DNA from: Flavobacteriales bacterium UBA7443
GTDB taxonomy: Bacteria > Bacteroidota > Bacteroidia > Flavobacteriales_D > Sanyastnellaceae
DNA length: 32,266 bases
Assembly: GCA_002477505.1 (NCBI GenBank)
Contig: DLQB01000052.1
Coordinates: 8,163-40,428, forward strand
Reading direction: 5' to 3'
Positions 16,175-25,809 of this stretch are shown here, piece after piece. The first letter of the stretch is position 1; every line of letters starts with the position of its first letter. The notes below the pieces were generated by a model. The model saw nothing but the letters and a program-made list of their open reading frames with translations. It was not told the DNA's origin and made no database searches. The position numbers were made by a program, and so were the translations under genes.

Positions 16175-18676
16175 ATGAAACAATACAAAACCCTCGTTCT
16201 CGCCGCCATATGGATTGTGAGCTTCAATTCGCTGTCCGCTCAGCGTCCGGATGGTAATGAGCGCAGCCGGCCCGCAATCGCTTCGGTAACAGGGGCCGTG
16301 GTTGACGCGGAAAGCGCAAAGGCCGTCTCTTTCGCCTCTGTTTCATTGATGTCACTGCGTGACAGCTCCATTGTCTCGGGTCAATTGGCCGACGAGGACG
16401 GAGCATTTTCACTTGTTGGGATTCCCCTCGGAAAATACACACTGAACATTCAGTTCATGGGCTATGAATCCTATCAGTCCACACCCATCTTCCTCTCCCC
16501 CCGCACATCGATTGATCACGACGCTGGAACCGTTGCCCTTCAGAACAAAATGTTTGCACTCGAAGAAGCCGTTGTGGCAACAGAAGCTAGCACCCTGGAA
16601 ATGCTGATCGACCGACGCGTCTTTCGGGTGGGCAATGATTTATCTGCCGCTGGAGGAACAGCCGCCGAAATCCTGGTCAATGTTCCATCTGTGGCCGTTG
16701 ACATCGATGGCAATGTTTCGTTGCGGGGTTCATCTCAAGTTCAGGTTTTGATTGACGGTCGTCCATCGGGATTGACCGGCGCCTCCCAAAATGCCTTTCT
16801 GGAACAAATCCCCGCGAGCAGCATCGACCGCGTTGAAATCATCACCAATCCTTCGGCCAAATACGATCCGGATGGAATGGCCGGCATCCTCAACATTATT
16901 CTTAAGAAAAACAAATTGCAAGGATTCCACGGTCAAATCCAATCCACAGCGGGTACTGGAGACAATCACAACGGCTCAGCATCCTTGAATTTTAAAAATG
17001 AAAAATTCAGCGTTTTCAGCAGCGGGAGCTGGAACCAACGCGACTTGTTCCGCGAAGGAGAATCAACGCGTACCTTCACTTCTGACAGCGTGTCAAATTG
17101 GGAGCAAATCCGAGATGGTGACCAGCTTCGAACGAGTCTGAATGGTCGCCTCGGAATGGAATGGTATCCCTCCAAAAGCCAGGTCGTTTCGGCCAACGTC
17201 AACGTCAACAGCAGCGACAATAATCGCAGCAACCTGCTGAAGAACGAAGAATCGTGGGACACCGGATATGCATATGCCTCCGACCGTTTCTCTTCCGAAA
17301 CAGAATCGAGCAACGGCGTCGATGCCGACCTCGAGTACCGCCAAGAATTCAACCAGAATCCAACGCATTTTCTACGGTTTCGGGCGCGTCATTCGCTGGC
17401 TGAATCCACCTCGGATGAATGGATCTTTGAAGAAGCGATGCTACTCTCCGACGAAACCAACCCCATCTCTGTTCTCGATACAAACCTTCAAATCAACCAA
17501 TCCACGCGTTCCATATTCCAATTGGATTACGAGAAACCGCTTGAAAATGAAGGCAAATTCGAGTGGGGCTTGAAGAGCAACCTGTCTCGAAAAGATGATT
17601 CCTTCGGCTATCTTTCTTCGGATTCATCGGTCTGGATCGATGGGGTCTATGTGCCCATCAATCCGGTGGCTCAGTCATTCGGTTTTCAGTACCGGGAAGA
17701 TGTGCATGCCGGATATGCCACGTACGGCCGGAAATGGGGCGTTTGGGGGACACAAGGAGGAATGCGTTTGGAGCAGGTCTTCACGGCGGCCACTTGGGAA
17801 GGCAATCGTGCCTTCGAAAACAATTACTTCTCAGTTTACCCTTCTTTCAATGTCTCTCGACAACGCAACGATGAAGTCAGCTGGATTGCGAGTTACAGCC
17901 GCCGGGTCAACCGTCCTCGAGGACGATCAGTCACGCCGTTCTTGGATGACAGCGACAGTCGAAATCTGCGCATCGGAAATCCCGAATTGCGCCCTGAATA
18001 CACCAATTCATTCGAAATTGGGCACCAATGGTCCCGCAAGCGAAAGTCATTGACCACCTCATTTTTCGTAAAAGAAACCAATGACCTGATCCAACGCTTC
18101 TCCAATATCGACGCTGCTGGAATCCGCACTTCGAGTTGGTGGAATCAAGGCAGCCGCCGAGACGAAGGAATCGAAATGATCCTCATGCTCCCGATGCCTG
18201 GGTCGGGACAATTTCGATTGACCGGTTCATTTTATCACCTCGCGAATCAAGTCGGGGATGTTGAATTCGCAAGTGATGCCCAAGGTTGGTCCTACAACCT
18301 GAACTTCTTCGCCAACCAATCCATCGGTGACGAGAAGCTTTGGAAATGGCAATTGAACGGAATGTACCGCGGACCCTCCGTGACGCCTCAGGGACAATTC
18401 AATGGGTTTGCCTACATGGACGCCAACATTCAGCGAAAATTACTCGATGGGAATTTGACCATTGCGCTCAAGCTCAGCGATGTATTCAACACCCGTGAAT
18501 GGTCATACACTTCTAGTTTTGGCAATTTGTACCAGGAAAATCGATTCAAACGGGAATCGCAAAACGTATTTGTAACGGCAACTTGGAAATTGGGCAAATT
18601 GGAAGAGCGAGGGCGCAAAGGCGGCAATTCGCGAGGCGTCGGCTACGGCAGCGATTCAGGTGGTATGGATTTCTGA
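16175..18676 (+). CDS. TonB-dependent receptor-like outer-membrane beta-barrel protein
   Basis: This 833-residue outer-membrane protein has a signal peptide (KQYKTLVLAAIWIVSFNSLSAQ) and a CarboxypepD_reg-like beta-sandwich (about 35-110, GAVVDAESAKAVSFASVSL to IQFMGYESYQS). A plug domain follows (about 150-240, LRGSSQVQVLIDGRPSG, then VEIITNPSAKYDPDGMAGILNI), then a large barrel of the outer-membrane beta-barrel family 3 type. It ends in a Gly/Ser-rich tail with terminal Phe. NPSAKYDPDG-AGI-NI is the hallmark of this Bacteroidota family. Substrate is unknown: no SusD, riboswitch or metabolic neighbour identifies it. The last 21 bp overlap the convergent acyltransferase gene. An upstream in-frame start at 16109 is rejected because the signal peptide begins at 16175. 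Confidence 0.9.
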   Translation: MKQYKTLVLAAIWIVSFNSLSAQRPDGNERSRPAIASVTGAVVDAESAKAVSFASVSLMSLRDSSIVSGQLADEDGAFSLVGIPLGKYTLNIQFMGYESYQSTPIFLSPRTSIDHDAGTVALQNKMFALEEAVVATEASTLEMLIDRRVFRVGNDLSAAGGTAAEILVNVPSVAVDIDGNVSLRGSSQVQVLIDGRPSGLTGASQNAFLEQIPASSIDRVEIITNPSAKYDPDGMAGILNIILKKNKLQGFHGQIQSTAGTGDNHNGSASLNFKNEKFSVFSSGSWNQRDLFREGESTRTFTSDSVSNWEQIRDGDQLRTSLNGRLGMEWYPSKSQVVSANVNVNSSDNNRSNLLKNEESWDTGYAYASDRFSSETESSNGVDADLEYRQEFNQNPTHFLRFRARHSLAESTSDEWIFEEAMLLSDETNPISVLDTNLQINQSTRSIFQLDYEKPLENEGKFEWGLKSNLSRKDDSFGYLSSDSSVWIDGVYVPINPVAQSFGFQYREDVHAGYATYGRKWGVWGTQGGMRLEQVFTAATWEGNRAFENNYFSVYPSFNVSRQRNDEVSWIASYSRRVNRPRGRSVTPFLDDSDSRNLRIGNPELRPEYTNSFEIGHQWSRKRKSLTTSFFVKETNDLIQRFSNIDAAGIRTSSWWNQGSRRDEGIEMILMLPMPGSGQFRLTGSFYHLANQVGDVEFASDAQGWSYNLNFFANQSIGDEKLWKWQLNGMYRGPSVTPQGQFNGFAYMDANIQRKLLDGNLTIALKLSDVFNTREWSYTSSFGNLYQENRFKRESQNVFVTATWKLGKLEERGRKGGNSRGVGYGSDSGGMDF

Positions 18677-19891
18677 ATGATATACTTTGGCAAAGGCGTC
18701 CGCTTTCCACGCCTTTTTTAAGACGGGTTCAGCAGGATCAAAACCCCGGGTGTATCGACGTACCAGTGCGTGAAAAATTGGATTTCGAAAGTGAACATCG
18801 CATTGCAAACGCTGCGGGAGTGCACCCACCGATGATTTGACATCGAGTGCTGTCCTGCCCATGTTGATTCGTTTCCGCTTGGTCTTAATTCCCAAACGGA
18901 TGAACTCAATGAGCATGCGTTGGTAAATCGCGTGGCTCTTGACCAACTCTGGGGTGAAACCAACGAAGAAAGCTTCGATCTCATCAGCACCTCGGTATGC
19001 GCATTGAAATCCGACCAACTCGCCCTCTAATTCGTATCCTTTCACAACAAAATCATCGCCCCAAAAACGTTTGGATTCGATCAATTCTTCCGCGTGAAGT
19101 TGCCCCAATCGAAATCCAGAGCGGTCGAAAACGCTCCGATACAAGTCAATCAGGACATCGGCATTTTCAATCACCTTCTCAGTGGACCAATCCGAGATTT
19201 GAAAGGATTCAGAAACTTTGAGTACACGTTTCACTTTGGTTCGTGACTTGGTGTTCAACTGCAGCTGATAATCCGCCAGGCCCTCCCAGGTTGGATCCAA
19301 ATGAAGCAGCATTTCAGGATCAAATTCCAGCGGTATCCAACCCGGCTGCAGTTGCTGCCTTCGCCCGGAATAGTAGATGGGCAAATCTTTGAGCATGGCC
19401 ACCTTTGGGATGGCAGTGCCCGCATTGCTCGTTGACGTGAAAATCGTTTCCGTCAGCAAGCGACGTTGCTCCCCAACAGGTATTCCGGATGCCCAGCGCA
19501 CGCTGTGCAACCCGCTGCCCAAAACCGGACCAATCACCCGAACACGAAATGTAAAACGTCCATCCTTGCCATGCAGCCAGCGACTTATGAACGAAAACCA
19601 AGAGCGTTTCACAGCAATGTGACTGTCCAGATTGATACTCTCCGCAACGGCGTCTTCAACCAAGGCAATGCCGACCATCTCGTCGCCTTTGAACCAGCTA
19701 ATTGCAGCCAAATTGCGTTTTTCCGAGCGCATCAAACTCTTCATCATTCGACTGTCCAGAAAGACCGAAGAATTGCCCGATGCCGCAATCAATGCGTCCC
19801 AAGTTGCCCAATCAACGGATTCAACACCGGGTGCATTCCAATGCCATTGGGCCTTGATTCCCGAATGGGCAGCTGCGTTATTCGTGCTCAA
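18656..19891 (-). CDS. GNAT/FemAB-like acyltransferase
   Basis: This 411-residue soluble protein appears to hold two GNAT-like halves, as in FemAB and BioF2-type acetyltransferases. The first half covers WDALIAASGNSSVFLDSRMM and a core strand EMVGIALVEDA. The second includes the basic stretch NTKSRTKVKRVLKVSES (about 225-241), VIDLYRSVFDRSGF-like segments, GELVGFQCAYRGADEIEAFFVGFTPE and a final INMGRTALDVKSSVGA (about 345-360). LNTKSRTKVKRVLK and the MGRTALDVKS ending resemble the peptidoglycan-bridge/BioF2 GNAT group. The start overlaps the end of the YfhO gene by 14 bp, suggesting co-expression and perhaps a cell-surface modification role. Acceptor and donor are unknown. Confidence 0.7.
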   Translation of the reverse strand: MSTNNAAAHSGIKAQWHWNAPGVESVDWATWDALIAASGNSSVFLDSRMMKSLMRSEKRNLAAISWFKGDEMVGIALVEDAVAESINLDSHIAVKRSWFSFISRWLHGKDGRFTFRVRVIGPVLGSGLHSVRWASGIPVGEQRRLLTETIFTSTSNAGTAIPKVAMLKDLPIYYSGRRQQLQPGWIPLEFDPEMLLHLDPTWEGLADYQLQLNTKSRTKVKRVLKVSESFQISDWSTEKVIENADVLIDLYRSVFDRSGFRLGQLHAEELIESKRFWGDDFVVKGYELEGELVGFQCAYRGADEIEAFFVGFTPELVKSHAIYQRMLIEFIRLGIKTKRKRINMGRTALDVKSSVGALPQRLQCDVHFRNPIFHALVRRYTRGFDPAEPVLKKAWKADAFAKVYHSEIHTT

Positions 19892-22448
19892 TGAATCCTA
19901 ATTTCGACCGCTTAACCCCCCACCAAGAAGCTCCGAACACAAAAATTACCAGCAACAGATTTGCTGAAATCGTCAGCGCATTGTTCGACTTGTTTGCACA
20001 TCGCCACACTACTTCGTGCTCACCTGCAGGTACCTTCAGCGCCCTCAGGACATAATTGGCGCGAATCGGTTCAGCAGGATTGCCATCAATGGTTGCTGTC
20101 CACGTTTGGTCGTACCATACTTCAGAGAACACCACCAATCCCTCGGCATCAAGGTTGGCCTGATACTGCAAAGCATCTGGCTGATAAGAAACCAACGCTA
20201 CCGCTCCCTCTGCTCCCGGAACGAGGCCGTCCATTTGATCGGCAAATTCAGAATGCACAACGGCAGAACGAGGCGATTGCAGCGCTTCCGTCTTTGCCAT
20301 TTCGTCGTCGTGATTCGCCGCAATGCTCCACTCCGGAGCGACCCACGCAAAACCGGGAACGTCGGGCATCAAAATGGGATCGTCAAATTGATCAATCAAA
20401 AGATACCGTGTGTTCAACATCCGCAAACCGACCATTTGTGTCAGGCCTTGCTCCAATTGTCCTTTTTGAGCAAACGCAACGAAGCGTTCTCTTTCCGGCA
20501 TGAGCACACGTTCAACAAAATCCTGATAACGCCTCAGTTTAGCAGCATGATACCCCCCGACCGAGTTGAAAAAATAAGAAGCCGAAGTATTCGTAAATGG
20601 ATTTTCCCATTGGAAAACGCGAAATGGTGAATCAAATCGCAAGGCACCGTATTTGGCAATCAACTGGAGCTTTTCTTTTTGACGCCGGTTGGGCTTGATC
20701 CGACTTCTGGCCAGCTCATCCACATATGACACGTACAGATCATCTGCTACCGCATTGATTGCAGGCGAATCACTGTACTCCCTTTCCATCACCTTCGCCA
20801 TTTGCGGACTTGGATCGAATGGAAATCTCGCATCGAACGCCTTCGACCAATTCCTGTACTGGCCGTTGACTTTTTCATCGTTGAAATAGCGGGCATCAAC
20901 ATTCCATAGATCCAGGCCCGTAACTACCGTTAGGGCAATTATTGCCCAATGCATAGCTAACTTTTCCCACAATGTGGCGGCTAAGACAATGGCCGCAAAA
21001 CAAAGCAACCCCAATGTGCGGGCAACATCGGAACGAAAGATTTCCAACCGACTACCCAACGCTGATTCATAGCCCAATTGTTCAACCGCCATGTCAGGTT
21101 TGATCGTTGATCTGAATTCAAAAAACACCTCCGGAAGTGCGTAAAAAGCCGCAAAAACCGAGATGATCAACCCCATCACTCCCATAAACCAGTTGCGTCT
21201 TTTCTTCAATTCTTCGCCTCCAGTCCTTACGAGCTGACCCATTTCAATTAAAATCAAAACAACTCCAATGGCGATGGAATTGTGCACGAGGACGAGCATC
21301 ATTTTCGTGTCTCGAAACTGATTGAAAAAGGGCACGTGGTCCAGGAAGAAATCTGTCAAAACACCTCCTCCCCTTCGGGTAAGCAGGACCGTTACCACGG
21401 TAATGACAGCCAAAGGCCACCGCAACCGATCACGACCGATTACCAGAAAAACGAAGAAAAGCGCACATAAAATGGCGCCGAAATACAGTGCGCCACCTGA
21501 GAAATTTTGTTCTCCCCAATAATATGGACTATTCCCTCCTTTGATGTCTGGACACATAATGGACCACCATTCACCATCGCCCATGCTGTATTCAAGAATG
21601 TATTCTCGGTCCAACCCGACATCCTCCACTGCCACGTTCCCTTCTCTGGTGAGAATGTGTTCGCCTCGTATCGTATCTGTTGCATACTCCTTCGTTTCGA
21701 AAACTTCCGATACGCTCGGCAAGACCCCTACAATGCCCGCAAACAAAAGTGCCAAGCTCGGCAGCAAAGCACGTTTCAAGGCCCCCGTTTTCCTCCAAAT
21801 TCCAACCGTTTCGGTGATGCCCAACGCACCCAATAAGAACAAACCGTAATACGTGATTTGATAGTGGTTGGCGTGGACGTGTAGGCTAGTGTAAAGCGCG
21901 GCAATTGCCATTCCCCAACCCACGTTTTTTCGATAGGCCCAAAGGACACCCGCTAAAATACCAGGCAAATAGGCCATGGCCCTGACTTTCGTATTGTGAC
22001 CGGCCGCATAGTAGAGGACTTCAAAGGAAGACAATCCGAATCCAACCCCACATAATAGAGCGATTGTCGGAGAGGCACCCAAGGCAATGGCGAGTAAATA
22101 CGCCGAAAGCATCGCCATGAAAAAAACGAACACACCCGAAGATTGAAACGGTTTGGAAATCATCCTTCGAACCTGCCAAGGGACACTCCAAGGACTCCTG
22201 TTTTGAACGATGTGGTTCGTCGGCATTCCCGCAAACATGGATCCCGTCCATGCTGGGAATTCCCCAACCAACGCACGGTGATCCGAAGCCTCTCGGCTCA
22301 TTCCCTTGTGATTTTCGATGTCTCCCTGGCGCACGACATAGCCATCGTACGACTTTGACAATAAAGAAACACTGAGCACAACAAAAACAAGGATGCTCAA
22401 TCCGTGCATCCCGTTCCCTTTTAAAAATGTAATCATTCGCTCCTTCAT
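19878..22448 (-). CDS. YfhO-family multi-spanning membrane protein
   Basis: This 856-residue protein has an N-terminal half with roughly a dozen hydrophobic segments (for example LSILVFVVLSVSLL, VFVFFMAMLSAYLLAIALG, GGALYFGAILCALFFVFLV). A large extracytoplasmic domain rich in aromatic and charged residues follows, then a C-terminal membrane anchor (ALTISANLLLVIFVFGASWWG). The typical YfhO end is present: ETWYDQTW-like EVWYDQTWTATIDG, then NYVLRALKVPAGEHEVVW. YfhO proteins are GT-C-like predicted glycosyltransferases linked to surface glycopolymer or lipoteichoic acid glycosylation in Firmicutes; in Bacteroidota the role is unproven. It overlaps the acyltransferase downstream by 14 bp and lies 138 bp after DUF4834, a gap in which I see no gene, hairpin or clear promoter. 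Confidence 0.9.
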   Translation of the reverse strand: MKERMITFLKGNGMHGLSILVFVVLSVSLLSKSYDGYVVRQGDIENHKGMSREASDHRALVGEFPAWTGSMFAGMPTNHIVQNRSPWSVPWQVRRMISKPFQSSGVFVFFMAMLSAYLLAIALGASPTIALLCGVGFGLSSFEVLYYAAGHNTKVRAMAYLPGILAGVLWAYRKNVGWGMAIAALYTSLHVHANHYQITYYGLFLLGALGITETVGIWRKTGALKRALLPSLALLFAGIVGVLPSVSEVFETKEYATDTIRGEHILTREGNVAVEDVGLDREYILEYSMGDGEWWSIMCPDIKGGNSPYYWGEQNFSGGALYFGAILCALFFVFLVIGRDRLRWPLAVITVVTVLLTRRGGGVLTDFFLDHVPFFNQFRDTKMMLVLVHNSIAIGVVLILIEMGQLVRTGGEELKKRRNWFMGVMGLIISVFAAFYALPEVFFEFRSTIKPDMAVEQLGYESALGSRLEIFRSDVARTLGLLCFAAIVLAATLWEKLAMHWAIIALTVVTGLDLWNVDARYFNDEKVNGQYRNWSKAFDARFPFDPSPQMAKVMEREYSDSPAINAVADDLYVSYVDELARSRIKPNRRQKEKLQLIAKYGALRFDSPFRVFQWENPFTNTSASYFFNSVGGYHAAKLRRYQDFVERVLMPERERFVAFAQKGQLEQGLTQMVGLRMLNTRYLLIDQFDDPILMPDVPGFAWVAPEWSIAANHDDEMAKTEALQSPRSAVVHSEFADQMDGLVPGAEGAVALVSYQPDALQYQANLDAEGLVVFSEVWYDQTWTATIDGNPAEPIRANYVLRALKVPAGEHEVVWRCANKSNNALTISANLLLVIFVFGASWWGVKRSKLGFIEHE

Positions 22449-22586
22449 TGCACTCTATTTGGATTGTGTTTCAAGCAAAGAAATACCCAAAATACGTTTT
22501 GAAACTCGTCCTTGCGAAAATCCCTCCACCAAAAGGCGTGCAATACTTGAAACAAATGCTTACCCATCCATAAAAAGACGAAGAAC

Positions 22587-22802
22587 TCAATCGTCAACCT
22601 CCTCAAAGTCGATGTAGTCTCCCAACTTAGTGTCTTTCGGTTGGGTTGATTCGTCACGCTGCGGCGGGTTCGTCCTGTCGGAATTCCCCCGTGAGGCGCT
22701 ATTTCTTGATCGCCTCCGCCCACCGAACATTCTATCCAACCAACGAAAGACAAACCACACCATGATGATGGTGCCCAACGTCCTGATCAATCCTGCTAGC
22801 AT
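22587..22802 (-). CDS. DUF4834 small membrane protein
   Basis: The 71-residue product has one N-terminal transmembrane segment (LIRTLGTIIMVWFVFRWLDRMF, about 5-26), a basic low-complexity stretch (RRRSRNS and following), and the acidic C-terminal signature GDYIDFEEVD. That arrangement matches DUF4834, a Bacteroidota-specific family without known function. The start lies one base after the carB stop, so it is probably translated together with carB. Confidence 0.82.
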   Translation of the reverse strand: MLAGLIRTLGTIIMVWFVFRWLDRMFGGRRRSRNSASRGNSDRTNPPQRDESTQPKDTKLGDYIDFEEVDD

Positions 22803-22803
22803 A

Positions 22804-25620
22804 TCACTTGCTCAGATAGAGGTTCCGTTCGCTGTATACCTTTCGGAAAAAGGGGTCTCGCAGGTCGGGAATGAACCGGATACCCTCTCCCGTTGATTTC
22901 ATCTCTGGGCCCAACTCCTTGTTGACTTCCGGGAATTTTTCATAGGAGAAAACAGGAATTTTCACGGCATAACCATCAAGTTGGGGCTCGTAAGGCAAAT
23001 CCCGCAATTTCACTTCTCCCATCATGACTTTCGCCGCGTGATTTACGTAAGGCTGACCATATGCTTTCGCAATGAATGGAACGGTTCGTGATGCCCTTGG
23101 ATTGGCTTCGATGATGTATACCTTATCATCTTTCACGGCAAACTGAATATTGATCAAACCAACGGTCTCGAGCGCCAAAGCTATCCGTTTGGTGTATTCC
23201 TCAATTTGAGAAATGATCAAGTCCCCTAAATTATATGGAGGCAAAACCGCATAGCTATCACCGCTGTGAATGCCAGCCGGCTCAATGTGCTGCATGATTC
23301 CAATGATTCTGACCTCGTCGCCATCGCAAATGGCATCGGCCTCGCACTCAATCGCACCGTCCAAGTAATGATCGAGCAACACTTTGTTGTCCGGCATATC
23401 TCGGAAAATATCAATGACATGGCGTTCCAATTCATCCTCGTTGATGACGATTTTCATGCGTTGCCCCCCCAGAACATAGCTCGGGCGGACCAACAAGGGG
23501 AACCCTAACGTTTTGCTCAATGCATTGGCTTCATCAGCGGTTTCAACCACGCCAAATTCGGGGTAAGGAACGCCTTGCTCGCGCAAAAGAGTAGAGAAAG
23601 AGCCCCGGTCTTCTGCCAAATCAAGCGCTCGGTAACTCGTGCCGATGATTGGGATTCCAAACCGCTCCAGTTTTTCAGCAAGTTTTAGCGCGGTTTGACC
23701 GCCAAATTGGACGATTACCCCTTCTGGCTTCTCGTGCAAAATGATGTCATAGATGTGCTCCCAGAATACCGGTTCAAAATACAGCTTGTCTGCAGTGTCC
23801 GAATCTGTCGAAACCGTTTCCGGGTTGCAATTGATCATGATGGTCTCATAACCGCATTCTTTCGCAGCGAGTACACCATGAACACAGCAGTAGTCGAACT
23901 CAATTCCTTGCCCGATGCGATTCGGACCGCTCCCCAACACCACAATTTTCTTTCGATCGGTGCGGATGCTCTCATTCTCGTCCTCAAAGGTCGAATAGTA
24001 ATAGGGCGTTTTCGCTTCAAACTCGGCCGCACACGTGTCGACCAATTTGTACGTACGAGTGATTCCCTGCGCCAACCGATGTGCATGGACCTCTGACTCT
24101 ACACAGTCCAGCATGTGTGCAATTTGACGATCTGCGTATCCCTTTTGCTTGGCTTCCAACAGGAGAGACCGTGGCATCGTCTCAAGTCCATACTGCCCAA
24201 TTTCTTCCTCAAGCTGAACCAATTCTTCAATTTGACGCAAGAACCACGGATCAATCTTTGTGACTTCGTAAATCTTCCGGATCGGAATGCCCAATTTCAT
24301 GGCGTCATACAAGTGAAAAAGACGATTCCAGCTCGCGTGCGACAGACTCTCCATGATGGCGTCTTGGTCCCGCAACTCCCTTCCATCACAGCCCAATCCG
24401 TTGCGTCCGATTTCCAGTGATTGGGCCGCTTTTTGGAGCGCTTCCTGAAAAGAGCGCCCAATGGCCATCACTTCTCCGACAGACTTCATTTGCAATCCCA
24501 GCTCGCGATTTGCGCCTTTGAACTTATCGAAGTTCCACCTTGGTACCTTGACAACCACATAATCCATGGTCGGCTCGAACATAGCGCTTGTTGTTCCCGT
24601 GATGGGGTTGGCCAACTCATCGAGGTGATATCCGATGGCCAATTTCGCTGCAATTTTAGCAATGGGGTATCCAGTAGCTTTGGATGCCAAGGCAGAGGAA
24701 CGACTGACGCGTGGATTGATCTCAATCGCAATGATGTCCTCTTTTTCGTCATTGGACACAGCAAATTGGACATTGCATCCGCCTGCGAAATCACCGATTT
24801 CCCGCATCATCCGAATCGCCATGTCCCGCATGCGCTGGAACGTAGTGTCACTCAACGTCATGGCAGGAGCAACCGTGATGCTATCTCCGGTGTGAATGCC
24901 CATCGGATCAAAGTTCTCGATCGAACAGATTATGGTCACGTTGTCATTTGAATCCCGCAACAATTCCAATTCGTACTCTTTCCATCCCATGACCGCCTTG
25001 TCGATCATCACTTCATGGATGGGGCTCAAATGCAGCCCACGGGTGAGGGCATCCTCAAATTTTTCGGGGTCATAAATGATGCTCGCTCCGGCACCGCCGA
25101 GGGTGTAGCTCGCACGGATGCAAAGTGGAAATCCAAATTGTTGCGCGGCTTCCTTGCCTTCCAAGAAGCTCTTCGCTGTGGCCTGAGGCGCCATGGCAAT
25201 ATCCAATTCCTCCATCAACGAACGAAATCGCTCGCGGTTTTCTGTGATTTCGATGGCACCAATGTCCACGCCAATCATGCGAACACCGTATTCTTCCCAC
25301 AGCCCCATTTCATCGCATTGGATGCACAGGTTCAAGGCCGTCTGCCCGCCCATGGTGGGTAGGACTGAATCAATATTGTGCTTTTGAAGGATGCGTTCGA
25401 TTGAAGCCGGCTCCAAGGGTTCGAGATATACATGATCGGCCGTGACCGGATCCGTCATGATGGTCGCAGGGTTTGAATTGATCAAAATCACCTCAATCCC
25501 CTCTTCCCGGAGAGATCGCGAAGCTTGCGATCCAGAATAATCAAATTCACAGGCTTGTCCAATGACAATCGGTCCACTCCCGATGAGCAAGATCGATTTG
25601 ATGCTTTTGTCTTTGGGCAT
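22804..25620 (-). CDS. carB: Carbamoyl-phosphate synthase large subunit, short form
   Basis: This enzyme makes carbamoyl phosphate for pyrimidine and arginine synthesis, using ammonia from the CarA subunit. The 938-residue product has two homologous ATP-grasp halves: GSGPIVIGQACEFDYSG near the N-terminus with TMGGQTALNLC, and GSGPNRIGQGIEFDY near 560 with VQFGGQTALKLA. NPRVSRSSALASKATGYPIA and NPRASRTVPFIAKAYG mark each half's nucleotide/Mg site. The protein ends at ERNLYLSK, shortly after the second synthetase half; the MGS-like allosteric domain found in the 1070-residue E. coli enzyme is missing. Short CarB is known in flavobacteria. The ATG at 25620 gives the conserved MPKDKSIKSILLIGSGP. 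carA is not in the window. Control by UMP/IMP/ornithine through the usual domain is thus not expected. Confidence 0.96.
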   Translation of the reverse strand: MPKDKSIKSILLIGSGPIVIGQACEFDYSGSQASRSLREEGIEVILINSNPATIMTDPVTADHVYLEPLEPASIERILQKHNIDSVLPTMGGQTALNLCIQCDEMGLWEEYGVRMIGVDIGAIEITENRERFRSLMEELDIAMAPQATAKSFLEGKEAAQQFGFPLCIRASYTLGGAGASIIYDPEKFEDALTRGLHLSPIHEVMIDKAVMGWKEYELELLRDSNDNVTIICSIENFDPMGIHTGDSITVAPAMTLSDTTFQRMRDMAIRMMREIGDFAGGCNVQFAVSNDEKEDIIAIEINPRVSRSSALASKATGYPIAKIAAKLAIGYHLDELANPITGTTSAMFEPTMDYVVVKVPRWNFDKFKGANRELGLQMKSVGEVMAIGRSFQEALQKAAQSLEIGRNGLGCDGRELRDQDAIMESLSHASWNRLFHLYDAMKLGIPIRKIYEVTKIDPWFLRQIEELVQLEEEIGQYGLETMPRSLLLEAKQKGYADRQIAHMLDCVESEVHAHRLAQGITRTYKLVDTCAAEFEAKTPYYYSTFEDENESIRTDRKKIVVLGSGPNRIGQGIEFDYCCVHGVLAAKECGYETIMINCNPETVSTDSDTADKLYFEPVFWEHIYDIILHEKPEGVIVQFGGQTALKLAEKLERFGIPIIGTSYRALDLAEDRGSFSTLLREQGVPYPEFGVVETADEANALSKTLGFPLLVRPSYVLGGQRMKIVINEDELERHVIDIFRDMPDNKVLLDHYLDGAIECEADAICDGDEVRIIGIMQHIEPAGIHSGDSYAVLPPYNLGDLIISQIEEYTKRIALALETVGLINIQFAVKDDKVYIIEANPRASRTVPFIAKAYGQPYVNHAAKVMMGEVKLRDLPYEPQLDGYAVKIPVFSYEKFPEVNKELGPEMKSTGEGIRFIPDLRDPFFRKVYSERNLYLSK

Positions 25621-25694
25621 TTTTTTTTTACCCCGCCAAATCAAATCTTGGCCGGGGGATGCAAAACACAGAAAAATGGTGGATTAACCGGTGG

Positions 25695-25702
25695 CAAAAT
25701 TA
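25695..25702 (-). promoter_or_regulatory. Putative -7 promoter element of carB
   Basis: On the minus strand TAATTTTG matches TAnnTTTG exactly, 74 bp upstream of the carB ATG. A -33 TTTG at normal spacing is not seen. The 189-bp region 25621-25809 between carB and the divergent hydrolase otherwise holds an AT-rich stretch and an A-run just before the carB ATG, with no further gene. Confidence 0.4.
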
Positions 25703-25809
25703 ATTGGTACACCTGTAAGATTTGGATAAAATCATCCACAATTTCCACTGCTTTTTAACAAGAATCAAGAGGCTGGCTAATTTGAATGAATCAACACGAC
25801 CTTTGAAGG

